Shown: piece after piece, positions 9,058 through 16,776 of the stretch | Layout of the letters: every line of letters starts with the position of its first letter | Numbering within the stretch: the first letter of the stretch is position 1 | NCBI RefSeq assembly: GCF_031846265.1 | Contig: NZ_JAVRIA010000005.1 | Span: forward strand, 124,001-188,000 | Reading direction: 5' to 3' | DNA from: Microcosmobacter mediterraneus | GTDB lineage: Bacteria > Bacteroidota > Bacteroidia > Flavobacteriales > Flavobacteriaceae | DNA length: 64,000 bases | Translations under genes and position numbers: made by a program | The notes under the pieces: generated by a model | Databases searched by the model: none | The model's input: only the letters and a program-made list of their open reading frames with translations | Told to the model about the DNA's origin: nothing

Positions 9058-9426
9058 ATGAGAAATGTATTTAAAATTGCAATGTTTTACTTTTTATGTA
9101 TTGGAGTTTTACAAGCCCAAAATATTGAAGGCAAAATCGATAAGAATAGCGTAACTTATGAGAGTGTAAGTTTATCAGTAACAGTAGATTCTCTAGAAGA
9201 AATTAATGAAACATTTCAGATGGAAGACTTAAAATCTTTACTCAAGGATATAGGAACTAATGAAACGTTAAGTTTTAAAATCATTTGTAATGGTGAGTTA
9301 ATGAGTAATGGTGTAAAATCTTACATGTCATATAAAGTTTCTGGCAATTCAGACGAACAAGAAAAGTTTATTAAAAGTGTTGAGAAAATTATTCAATCAG
9401 CAAAAAACTATTATATTAAAAATTAA
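9058..9426 (+). CDS. small secreted protein of unknown function
   Basis: I chose the ATG at 9058 because it gives a clean signal peptide (MRNVFKIAMFYFLCIGVLQAQ). A longer frame from 9031 would put nine charged or polar residues in front of it. The product is 122 residues, and the mature part of about 100 residues looks like one alpha/beta domain with alternating strands and a C-terminal helix. No family motif was recognised. It lies 12 bp upstream of the first GLPGLI gene and is the first gene after the TTAAC repeats. It is therefore probably the promoter-proximal member of the GLPGLI/outer-membrane operon. Confidence 0.78.
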   Translation: MRNVFKIAMFYFLCIGVLQAQNIEGKIDKNSVTYESVSLSVTVDSLEEINETFQMEDLKSLLKDIGTNETLSFKIICNGELMSNGVKSYMSYKVSGNSDEQEKFIKSVEKIIQSAKNYYIKN

Positions 9427-9438
9427 ATTTTATTTAAA

Positions 9439-10275
9439 ATGAAAAGAATTTTAGTAAGTGCTCTTATTTTAATAATAGCAAGTGTTAATGCGCAAGATTT
9501 TCAGGGTGTAGCAACCTACAAAAGCAAGCGAAAAATCGATATTAAGTTAGATAGTACTCAGGTTAATTCAGAAATGCACAACCAAATGGTTGAAATGATG
9601 AAAAAACAGTTTGAAAAAACATACAAACTCACGTTTAATAAAGAAGAATCTATCTACAAAGAAGAAGAGAAATTATCAGCACCACAACCTGCAGGCATGC
9701 AGATGGTAATGATTAACACAGGAGGATCTGACCTCTTGTATAAGAACACAAAAGACAAAAGATTTACCAATCAAAATGAATCGTTTAGCAAACTCTTTTT
9801 AATTAAAGATTCATTAACAACATACGACTGGAAGTTAAGTAGTGAAACCAAAAATATTGGAGAATACACTTGCTACAAAGCTACATTTAGCGGGGAAGTT
9901 GAGGTTATAGAAAGTAGTATAAGTATTAATGGCGATAATGAAGATGAAGAAGAGCGTGAGCCAAAAATGGAAACGCGTATAACTACAGCCTGGTATACGC
10001 CCCAAATACCAGTAAATAATGGACCTGGAAATTATCATGGATTACCAGGTTTAATATTAGAAGTTAATGATGGTTCTGAAACCGTTATTTGTAGTAGAAT
10101 AGTAATGAATCCCATAGATAAAGTGAAAATAACTGAGCCTACAAAAGGCAAGGAAATAACACAAGAAGCTTACGATAAAGTGATGGAGAAAAAGATGAAA
10201 GAAATGGAGGAACGCTACAGACCGAGACGAGGCGATAGTGATGGACAGAGTATAGAAATACGTATTGGAGGCTAA
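9439..10275 (+). CDS. GLPGLI family protein (first of three)
   Basis: This 278-residue protein carries a signal peptide (MKRILVSALILIIASVNAQ) and starts its mature part with DFQGVATYKSK. The family hallmark HGLPGLILEV is preceded by the WYTPQIPVNNGPG segment. It also shares the KTYKLTFNKEESIYKEEEKL block with its two downstream paralogues. GLPGLI proteins are found in Bacteroidota and are periplasmic or secreted; their function is unknown. An acidic stretch (NGDNEDEEEREP) in the middle replaces a region that varies among the three copies. It is followed by a 109-bp gap with repeats and then by the second copy. Confidence 0.93.
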   Translation: MKRILVSALILIIASVNAQDFQGVATYKSKRKIDIKLDSTQVNSEMHNQMVEMMKKQFEKTYKLTFNKEESIYKEEEKLSAPQPAGMQMVMINTGGSDLLYKNTKDKRFTNQNESFSKLFLIKDSLTTYDWKLSSETKNIGEYTCYKATFSGEVEVIESSISINGDNEDEEEREPKMETRITTAWYTPQIPVNNGPGNYHGLPGLILEVNDGSETVICSRIVMNPIDKVKITEPTKGKEITQEAYDKVMEKKMKEMEERYRPRRGDSDGQSIEIRIGG

Positions 10276-10315
10276 TTTTAGTTATTCTGAATAGATTTTT
10301 TTGTTAAGATTATGG

Positions 10316-10365
10316 TAAACAAAATAAGTTTGTTTAATAATAAATTATATTTGTTAAACAAAATA
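10316..10365 (+). repeat. TAAACAAA/TTTGTTTA repeats before the second GLPGLI gene
   Basis: An inverted repeat TAAACAAA (10316-10323) and TTTGTTTA (10329-10336) is followed by a second copy of TAAACAAAATA at 10355-10365, identical to 10316-10326 over 11 bases. A TAnnTTTG box (TATATTTG, 10346-10353) lies between and partly overlaps the second copy. The arrangement looks like an internal promoter with an operator. No matching -33 TTG at normal spacing was found, so promoter activity is uncertain. Confidence 0.4.
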
Positions 10366-10384
10366 TATATTTAGCTGTAATATC

Positions 10385-11218
10385 ATGAAATCTATTCTAT
10401 TAAAAATAAGCATCTTAGTCTTTGCCCTATTAATACCTAAAACTGAAAACTTAAACAATACACCTCAAGATTTTCAGGGTGTAGCCTATTATTTTTCAAA
10501 ATCAACAATGGATTTAGGACGATGGGGAGCGAGATTCAGTGAAGCACAGAAAAAACAAATCATGGATCGTATGAAGGGAAGATTAGAGAAAACCTACATA
10601 TTAACCTTTAATAAGGAAGAATCTATGTTTTATGAAGAAGAGCAATTAGATGCAATATCTGGAGCAACTGATTCTTGGGGAAAGAATTTTACAGCAGGTA
10701 AGTCTTATAAAAATGTAAAATCGAACACTCAAATTCAAAGCCAAGAATTTTATGGTAAACGTTTTTTGGTAAAGGATAAGTTGCAGGAGATAACTTGGGA
10801 AATGGGTTCTGAAACCAAGCAAATAGGAAACTATACCTGTTTTAAAGCAACAGCAAAGGTTCCTAGTAATGAGCTTACATGGTATTCATTCTCTTGGGAT
10901 AAATTAAGGACTGCTGAAAATGTAGAGCAAAGTGGTGAGCAACAAGAAGTAAAAATGACTGAGGTTGAGGCATGGTATACGCTACAAATTCCTGTTGGTC
11001 ATGGACCTTCAGAATATTGGGGACTTCCTGGATTAATTTTAGAAGTTAGCGCAGGAAATACAACTATGTTGTGTTCTAAAATCATCATGAATCCTGAGGA
11101 GAGAACAGAGATAGAAGCACCAAATAAAGGTGAAGAAATTACTAAGATAGCGTATCAAAATACTATAGCTAAAAAGATGCAAGAATTTAGAGATAACAGA
11201 GGAAGACGTAGACGATAA
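10385..11218 (+). CDS. GLPGLI family protein (second of three)
   Basis: The product has 277 residues. It shares with its neighbours the mature start DFQGVAYYFSK, the KTYILTFNKEESMFYEEEQL block, the GSETKQIGNYTCFKAT block, and the signature WGLPGLILEVSAG. It has a hydrophobic N-terminus (SILLKISILVFALLIPK), but the residues that follow are less typical of a cleavage site than in the other two copies. The C-terminus is short and basic (NRGRRRR), like the third copy (RGRGRGGSRRN). The function is unknown. It is closer in sequence to the third copy than to the first, which points to a recent tandem duplication. Confidence 0.93.
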   Translation: MKSILLKISILVFALLIPKTENLNNTPQDFQGVAYYFSKSTMDLGRWGARFSEAQKKQIMDRMKGRLEKTYILTFNKEESMFYEEEQLDAISGATDSWGKNFTAGKSYKNVKSNTQIQSQEFYGKRFLVKDKLQEITWEMGSETKQIGNYTCFKATAKVPSNELTWYSFSWDKLRTAENVEQSGEQQEVKMTEVEAWYTLQIPVGHGPSEYWGLPGLILEVSAGNTTMLCSKIIMNPEERTEIEAPNKGEEITKIAYQNTIAKKMQEFRDNRGRRRR

Positions 11219-11288
11219 TTTCTTTAACAATACTTTAACTAGATGAAAACTAACTTTTATTAATTCTTTTAGTCTAACTTTAAACCAA

Positions 11289-11314
11289 TCATTGATTTTT
11301 ATAAAAATCAATGA
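11289..11314. repeat. 26-bp perfect palindrome before the third GLPGLI gene
   Basis: The left arm reads TCATTGATTTTTA and the right arm is its exact reverse complement, with no loop. It lies 28 bp upstream of the ATG at 11343. It could be an operator for a dimeric regulator or an RNA hairpin at the end of the upstream transcript. It is A/T-rich and lacks a U-tract, so a classical terminator is less likely. The upstream pair TTTAAC at 11223 and 11234 is in the same intergenic region. Confidence 0.5.
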
Positions 11315-11342
11315 CATAAAGATTTAATTAGAACTTAATATC

Positions 11343-12233
11343 ATGAAAAAATTATCCTTTTACATTCTATCACATTTACTAATTTTAACTTTTAGCACTT
11401 CGATTTTTGCTCAAGATTTTCAAGGCGTTGCATTTTACCAAACTAAAACAACCATGGATATGGATGGTTGGGGCGGAGGCCGTCAACTAAGCGAGCAACA
11501 GAAAAAACAGATTGCAGACAGAATGAAAAGTTTCCTAGAGAAGACTTATGTTTTAACGTTTAGCAAAACAGAGTCTATTTACAAAGAAGAAGAACGCCTT
11601 GGTGCTCCAGGATCAGGTGGAGGTTGGGGTTCTATGATGGGAAATAGCTTTAGCGCTGGACCTCAATACAAAAATGTTAAAGACAAACAATTTCTTCAAG
11701 ATCAAGAGTTTTTTGGTAAGCAGTTTTTAATTAAGGAAGAACTGAAAACATTAGAATGGAAAATGGGTTCTGAAACGAAGCAGATTGGTAAATATACATG
11801 TTACAAGGCTACAGCAACTAAAACTGTCGATGAGTTTGATTGGCGTAGTATGAGACGTAGAGATAGAGGTAAGGATAAGAAAAAAGATTCAACAGATAAA
11901 GCTTCAGAGGATAAAGAAGCTGGTATCATGGATGAAATAGAAGTGCCAAAGACAATTGAAGTTGTTGCTTGGTATACACCAGAGATTCCAATCAACCAAG
12001 GTCCTGCTGATTTTTGGGGACTTCCAGGATTAATTTTAGAGGTCAATGCTGACAGAACAACAATACTATGCTCTAAAATTGTTATGAATCCTGATGAGAA
12101 AGAAGAGATAGAAGCACCAGATAAAGGTGAAGAAGTTACTAAGAAAGAGTACGCTGAAATCATTACTAAGAAAATGGAAGAGATGCGCTCTATGTATCGA
12201 GGTCGAGGCAGAGGAGGATCTCGAAGAAATTAA
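11343..12233 (+). CDS. GLPGLI family protein (third of three)
   Basis: The 296-residue product has a signal peptide (LSHLLILTFSTSIFAQ) and a mature start DFQGVAFYQTK. It also has KTYVLTFSKTESIYKEEERL, GSETKQIGKYTCYKAT and the family signature WGLPGLILEVNAD. A charged insert rich in Lys, Asp and Glu (near RRRDRGKDKKKDSTDK) makes it the longest of the three. The C-terminus is Arg/Gly-rich. It lies 91 bp upstream of the large outer-membrane barrel gene. This family is often found beside such barrels in Bacteroidota, which suggests a joint surface role, though none has been shown. Confidence 0.93.
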   Translation: MKKLSFYILSHLLILTFSTSIFAQDFQGVAFYQTKTTMDMDGWGGGRQLSEQQKKQIADRMKSFLEKTYVLTFSKTESIYKEEERLGAPGSGGGWGSMMGNSFSAGPQYKNVKDKQFLQDQEFFGKQFLIKEELKTLEWKMGSETKQIGKYTCYKATATKTVDEFDWRSMRRRDRGKDKKKDSTDKASEDKEAGIMDEIEVPKTIEVVAWYTPEIPINQGPADFWGLPGLILEVNADRTTILCSKIVMNPDEKEEIEAPDKGEEVTKKEYAEIITKKMEEMRSMYRGRGRGGSRRN

Positions 12234-12324
12234 TACCTATCATTTAAATAAAGTAATCAAAATTAATTAGCATATACCTGTATGCTTGAAATTGTATTGA
12301 CAATAATCAACTTAAAAATCAACC

Positions 12325-15060
12325 ATGAAATATAAATTACTAATCATCCTATTACTGACGTGTACGTATGGATTTTCTCAAATAAAAGTGCAAGGTGTAG
12401 TAAAAGACAGTACAGGAGTAGCGCTAGAGCTTGCCAATGTTATTGCAATAAATCAAGAGACTAAAGTCTTGGAATCTTTTGGTGTTACCAACGATAAAGG
12501 TAAATATATTTTAAACTTGAGTAAGAATACTAAATACGATTTAAAAATTAGTTATTTAGGTATGAAAACGATAGAGGAAGTTCTTGAAACTAAAGAAGAC
12601 AATATCCTTAAAGATGTTACTATGGTTGTGGATAATGCATTAGATGCCGTGGAGCTTACCTATGAAATGCCTGTAACTATTAAAGGTGATACTATTGTAT
12701 ATAATGCAGATTCATTTAAAAACGGAACTGAACGGAAATTAGAAGATGTTTTGGAAAAGTTACCTGGAGTAGAAGTTAATGATGATGGTGAGATAGAAGT
12801 AGAAGGTCAACGAGTTGGTAAAGTTATGGTTGATGGAAAAGATTTTTTTGATGGTGATACCAAAACTGCAACTAAAAATATCCCTTCAAATGCTGTTGAT
12901 AAGGTAGAAATTCTAAAAAATTATTCTGAAGTTGCTCAAACAAGAGGAGTTACTAATAACATGGATAATATTGCCATAAATATTAAGCTAAAAGAGGGTA
13001 AAAAGAACTTTTGGTTTGGAAATGTCACAGCAGGTGGAGGTGCTTCAACAGATAATGAACTCTATATATTTCAACCTAAATTATTTTATTACAGTCCAGA
13101 ATATAGTATAAACCTAATAGGAGATCTTAATAATATTGGAGATGTGGTGTTTACACGACAAGACTTCTTCAGGTTCAATGGAGGGTTTAGAGCACCAAGT
13201 CAAGGTAGTGGAACAAACCTTAATTTAGGTAATAATAACTTAGGTTTTGCAAACTCAAACAACGCTGTAGATGTGCAAACTAAATTTTTAGCAGGTAACT
13301 TTAGTTATTCACCAAATAAGGCATTAGACCTAAGTGGTTTTGCAATTTTTAATAGTACTAGAACATTATTACAAAGCCAGAGTGATGTAATCTATACAGA
13401 CTCAAACTTAGGTATACCAAACGAGACTACCACTTCAAGAACACGTCAAAGCAGTGATTTAGGAATGCTTAAATTAAGTGCAACCTATAAACCCAATGTT
13501 AATAATCAGTTAGATTATGATATCTTATCAAGGATGTCTAAGGAGTATGAAGATAGAAATGTATTTTCAACAGTAATCGGTAATACAGATCAATTTGAAG
13601 AAACAACACCTTACAGTATTAACCAGAATGTAAATTATTACTACACCTTAAACGAATCCAATATTTTTGCGTTATCTGCACAACATTTGTTACAAGATGA
13701 AGATCCGTTTTATAATGCAGTTTTAGATAATGATCCTACCAATAATAATGACCCAGATCCTTCGTTACGAGACACTTATGACAATACTGCTGCAGGATTA
13801 GGATTAGATCAAAATCAGTTTGCTTACAATGTTAACCAAGAACGACGTGTAAAATCTAATCAATTAGATGCTAAACTAGATTACTGGAATGTATTAAACA
13901 CAAAGAGTAATATCAATTTTTATTTTGGTACCATTTTAAGTCGTCAAACTTTTGATTCTGGACTGTTTCAATTCTTAGACGATAACTCTGTATTTACTCC
14001 AACACCAATAGATAATGGAGGTATAGCAACTAACGATACCGATTACAGATTCAGTGATATTTATTTAGGTGCAAGATATACCATTAAAACAGGTAAGTTT
14101 ACTATAGCACCAGCAGTGTCGATGCATGCTTATGGTAACAGAAATATGCAATTAGGTGAAGAATATAAGGATAACTTTTTTAGAGTCTTACCAGATTTAG
14201 ATGTAAGATTACAATTAAAGAAAAGTGAAAGACTGGTATTTAGATACAATATGCAAAACCAATTTACTGATGTTACTAATTTAGCACGAGGCATAGTATT
14301 AAATAATTACAATAATATTTTTGTTGGTAATCCAGAATTAGAAAATGCTTTATCACAGAATTTAAGTCTAAATTATTTTAGTTTTAATTTATTTAATTAT
14401 ACGAATGTTGTTGCCACAGTGAACTATAACAGTAGAGTAGATCAGATAAGACCATTAACTAATTTTGAAAGTGTAATTAGAAGTAGTTCTGTATTTAATT
14501 CACCTTTTGCTGATGAAACTGTAACAGCTTTTGGTAGATTTGAACGAACATTTGGAAAAATAAGAGCAAGATTATCAGCAAATTTTAATTACTCCAAGTT
14601 TAATCAGTTTGTACAGAATCAACGTTCGGTCAACGAAAACTATACGCATGGATATAGAGCAGAATTAAGAACAAATTACAGAGAAGCACCAAATTTAAGG
14701 TTACGTTATAATTTTTCAATTGCAGATAATGATCAAGGTGCAACTAGAACTAAGTTTTACACAAGCGCTCCATCCATTCAATTTGATGCATACATCTGGA
14801 AGTCATTGACTTTTAGAACCGATTATTCCTATACAAGTCAAAGACAAGAAGGAGGAGATACAGAATCCTTTGATTTTTGGAACGCATTTTTATCCTACAG
14901 AAAAGATAGAGACGCTAAGTTTGAATATGAAATTAGAGCTACAAATTTATTAAACACAAAATCTAGAATTAATAATGGCTCTAATAACTTTTCAGTATCT
15001 AGCTCAGAAACATTTATTCAACCACGTTATATAACGTTTAGGTTGCGTTATGAGATATAA
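12325..15060 (+). CDS. outer-membrane beta-barrel protein with carboxypeptidase-like N-terminal domain (TonB-dependent-receptor-like)
   Basis: This 911-residue protein has a signal peptide (MKYKLLIILLLTCTYGFSQ). Next comes a carboxypeptidase regulatory-like domain (residues about 22-110: VQGVVKDSTGVALELANV), then a plug-like region with LEDVLEKLPGVEVNDDGEIEVEGQRV and VMVDGKDFFDGD. The remainder of about 680 residues alternates short strands of barrel type and ends in TFRLRYEI, a typical aromatic/hydrophobic barrel C-terminus. It belongs to the barrel group that lacks a clear SusD partner. It is the last gene of the GLPGLI cluster and is followed by a strong terminator. The exported or imported substrate is unknown. 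Confidence 0.9.
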   Translation: MKYKLLIILLLTCTYGFSQIKVQGVVKDSTGVALELANVIAINQETKVLESFGVTNDKGKYILNLSKNTKYDLKISYLGMKTIEEVLETKEDNILKDVTMVVDNALDAVELTYEMPVTIKGDTIVYNADSFKNGTERKLEDVLEKLPGVEVNDDGEIEVEGQRVGKVMVDGKDFFDGDTKTATKNIPSNAVDKVEILKNYSEVAQTRGVTNNMDNIAINIKLKEGKKNFWFGNVTAGGGASTDNELYIFQPKLFYYSPEYSINLIGDLNNIGDVVFTRQDFFRFNGGFRAPSQGSGTNLNLGNNNLGFANSNNAVDVQTKFLAGNFSYSPNKALDLSGFAIFNSTRTLLQSQSDVIYTDSNLGIPNETTTSRTRQSSDLGMLKLSATYKPNVNNQLDYDILSRMSKEYEDRNVFSTVIGNTDQFEETTPYSINQNVNYYYTLNESNIFALSAQHLLQDEDPFYNAVLDNDPTNNNDPDPSLRDTYDNTAAGLGLDQNQFAYNVNQERRVKSNQLDAKLDYWNVLNTKSNINFYFGTILSRQTFDSGLFQFLDDNSVFTPTPIDNGGIATNDTDYRFSDIYLGARYTIKTGKFTIAPAVSMHAYGNRNMQLGEEYKDNFFRVLPDLDVRLQLKKSERLVFRYNMQNQFTDVTNLARGIVLNNYNNIFVGNPELENALSQNLSLNYFSFNLFNYTNVVATVNYNSRVDQIRPLTNFESVIRSSSVFNSPFADETVTAFGRFERTFGKIRARLSANFNYSKFNQFVQNQRSVNENYTHGYRAELRTNYREAPNLRLRYNFSIADNDQGATRTKFYTSAPSIQFDAYIWKSLTFRTDYSYTSQRQEGGDTESFDFWNAFLSYRKDRDAKFEYEIRATNLLNTKSRINNGSNNFSVSSSETFIQPRYITFRLRYEI

Positions 15061-15067
15061 TAAAATC

Positions 15068-15095
15068 AAAAAGCCAGCTTAAGAGCTGGCTTTTT
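15068..15095. terminator. bidirectional rho-independent terminator
   Basis: The stem AAAAAGCCAGCT (15068-15079) pairs with AGCTGGCTTTTT (15084-15095) around a TAAG loop. It has A- and T-runs on both sides. It lies between the outer-membrane barrel gene (plus) and metK (minus), so it can end both transcripts. Confidence 0.92.
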
Positions 15096-15111
15096 AATAT
15101 GTGTCATTTTT

Positions 15112-16365
15112 TTATAAATTAAAAGCGGCTTTCACTTTATCTACATAGTCCAATTTTTCCCAAGTAAATAACTCTACATCCATAGTTTTAGCTTCACCAT
15201 TGGGTTGTTCAAAAGTTTTAGAAACCGATTCACTTGGTCGTCCCATATGTCCGTAAGCGGCAGTCTCGCTATACATTGGTTGTCTTAATTTTAATCGAGA
15301 CTCTATTGAAGAAGGTCTCATGTCAAAAATGGATTTAACCTTTTCAGCAATTTCACCATCAGTCATATTAAAAGGGCACGTTCCATAAGTATCTATAAAA
15401 ATAGAGGTTGGCTCTACAACACCAATAGCATAACTTACTTGTACTAAAACTTCATCACATACACCAGCCGCAACTAAGTTTTTGGCAATATGTCTTGTTG
15501 CATAAGCTGCACTTCTATCCACTTTACTAGGATCTTTTCCAGAGAAAGCTCCACCACCATGAGCTCCTTTTCCGCCGTAAGTATCAACAATAATCTTACG
15601 GCCTGTTAATCCTGTATCACCATGAGGTCCACCAATTACAAACTTTCCTGTTGGATTAATATGGTAGGTGATTTGGTCATTAAATAAAGCTGCAATGTGC
15701 TCTGGAACTAGTGCGACTACTCTAGGTATTAAAATAGTTTTAATATCATTTCTAATTTTAGCAAGCATCTCTTCGTCGCTTCCAAAATCATCATGTTGCG
15801 TAGAGACAACAATAGCATCTATGCGTTGAGGTACATTATCATCACTATACTCAATAGTCACCTGACTTTTAGAATCTGGTCTTAAATAGGTAATGTCTTT
15901 ATTTTCGCGTCTTAAATCAGCTAATTCCTTTAAAATTAAATGTGACAAGTCTAAAGCCAAAGGCATGTAATTATCTGTTTCATTAGTAGCATACCCAAAC
16001 ATCATACCTTGGTCTCCTGCACCTTGCTCTTCTTTAGTGGCTCTGTCAACACCTCTATTAATGTCTTCGGATTGCTCATGAATTGCAGAAAACACACCAC
16101 AAGAGTTACCATCAAACATATAATCGCTTTTAGTGTAACCTATTTTGTTGATAGTCTCTCTAGCAATTTTTTGTACATCTAAATACGTATTCGACTTTAC
16201 TTCACCAGCTAAGACAACTTGTCCAGTAGTAACTAAGGTTTCACAAGCTACTTTAGATTCAGGGTCGAATGCTAAAAAATTATCAATAAGTGCGTCGCTA
16301 ATTTGATCAGCAACTTTATCAGGATGTCCTTCTGAAACACTCTCTGATGTAAATAAATATGGCAT
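15112..16365 (-). CDS. metK: S-adenosylmethionine synthase
   Basis: This 417-residue enzyme makes S-adenosylmethionine from methionine and ATP. The N-terminus shows TSESVSEGHPDKVADQISDA. The protein also contains GAGDQGMMFGYA, GGPHGDTGLTGRKIIVDTYGG and GGGAFSGKDPSKVDRSAAY, all signatures of the family including the phosphate-binding loop. The length is normal for Bacteroidota. The start ATG is at 16365. The leader on the minus strand (16388-16470) contains a SAM-II-like riboswitch, so the product probably limits its own synthesis. It is divergent from the metH genes across 410 bp. Confidence 0.98.
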   Translation of the reverse strand: MPYLFTSESVSEGHPDKVADQISDALIDNFLAFDPESKVACETLVTTGQVVLAGEVKSNTYLDVQKIARETINKIGYTKSDYMFDGNSCGVFSAIHEQSEDINRGVDRATKEEQGAGDQGMMFGYATNETDNYMPLALDLSHLILKELADLRRENKDITYLRPDSKSQVTIEYSDDNVPQRIDAIVVSTQHDDFGSDEEMLAKIRNDIKTILIPRVVALVPEHIAALFNDQITYHINPTGKFVIGGPHGDTGLTGRKIIVDTYGGKGAHGGGAFSGKDPSKVDRSAAYATRHIAKNLVAAGVCDEVLVQVSYAIGVVEPTSIFIDTYGTCPFNMTDGEIAEKVKSIFDMRPSSIESRLKLRQPMYSETAAYGHMGRPSESVSKTFEQPNGEAKTMDVELFTWEKLDYVDKVKAAFNL

Positions 16366-16387
16366 AATTACTATTTTAAGTTAGGAT

Positions 16388-16470
16388 GGATTTGACGAAT
16401 ATTCTACCAGGAAGTTTTCACTGCCTTTAGCATTTTTTATCGAGGTTGCAATCAGTCAAATCCTTCCTCT
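16388..16470 (-). promoter_or_regulatory. SAM-II-like riboswitch in the metK leader, with an alternative helix
   Basis: Read on the minus strand, GAGG (16469-16466) pairs with CCTC (16445-16442). The single-stranded motifs GAUUUG, UUGCAA (16451-16446) and GCUAAAGG (16431-16424) match the conserved core of SAM-II (SAM-alpha) riboswitches in the right order. Downstream, GTCAAATCC (16396-16388) is an exact reverse complement of GGATTTGAC (16463-16455). The pairing would occupy the aptamer's AUUUG segment, which suggests an on/off switch. It ends 22 bases before the metK start. The class call is by eye and needs a covariance-model search. Confidence 0.72.
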
Positions 16471-16621
16471 TCAATTTTTCAAGTGCAAATGTAAAGAGTT
16501 AAAAACTAATGACAAAACAGAAATGGAATTTCTATCACAAGAGAAAAATTACCTATCACATTTGGAATTTAATTTAATTTATTGCAATCTTTGTTCTTTA
16601 AAGTTCAAACACATTTTGATT

Positions 16622-16724
16622 GTTATCACGAAAGGTTGAGGGATTAGACCCTTTGAAGCCTTAGCAACCTCTTAATTTTTAAGAAAGGTGCTACATTCTA
16701 CTGTATAATTGCAGAACAGATAAC
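16622..16724 (+). promoter_or_regulatory. SAM-I (S-box) riboswitch upstream of metH
   Basis: P1 is GTTATC (16622-16627) with GATAAC (16719-16724). The conserved S-box core follows: GAGGGATTAGACCC, TTTGAAGCC, GCAACC and AGGTGCTA, in the normal order and spacing. P3 (TCTTA/TAAGA) and P4 (TTC..CTG/CAG.AA) hairpins are both drawable. S-box aptamers bind S-adenosylmethionine and switch off methionine genes. Here it controls the split methionine synthase and probably metF. Confidence 0.93.
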
Positions 16725-16744
16725 GGAAACAGAAGTCTTCACTT

Positions 16745-16776
16745 TTCCTGATAACAACGAATTAAAATATCAGGAA
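16745..16776 (+). promoter_or_regulatory. start-codon sequestering hairpin (expression platform of the SAM-I riboswitch)
   Basis: TTCCTGATA (16745-16753) is the exact reverse complement of TATCAGGAA (16768-16776), whose last base is the A of the start ATG. The 5' arm overlaps a second copy of GATAAC (16750-16755). The aptamer's GTTATC strand can pair either with its own GATAAC (16719-16724, SAM bound) or with this copy. The second pairing would break the sequestering hairpin and allow translation. This is inferred from complementarity. Confidence 0.65.
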
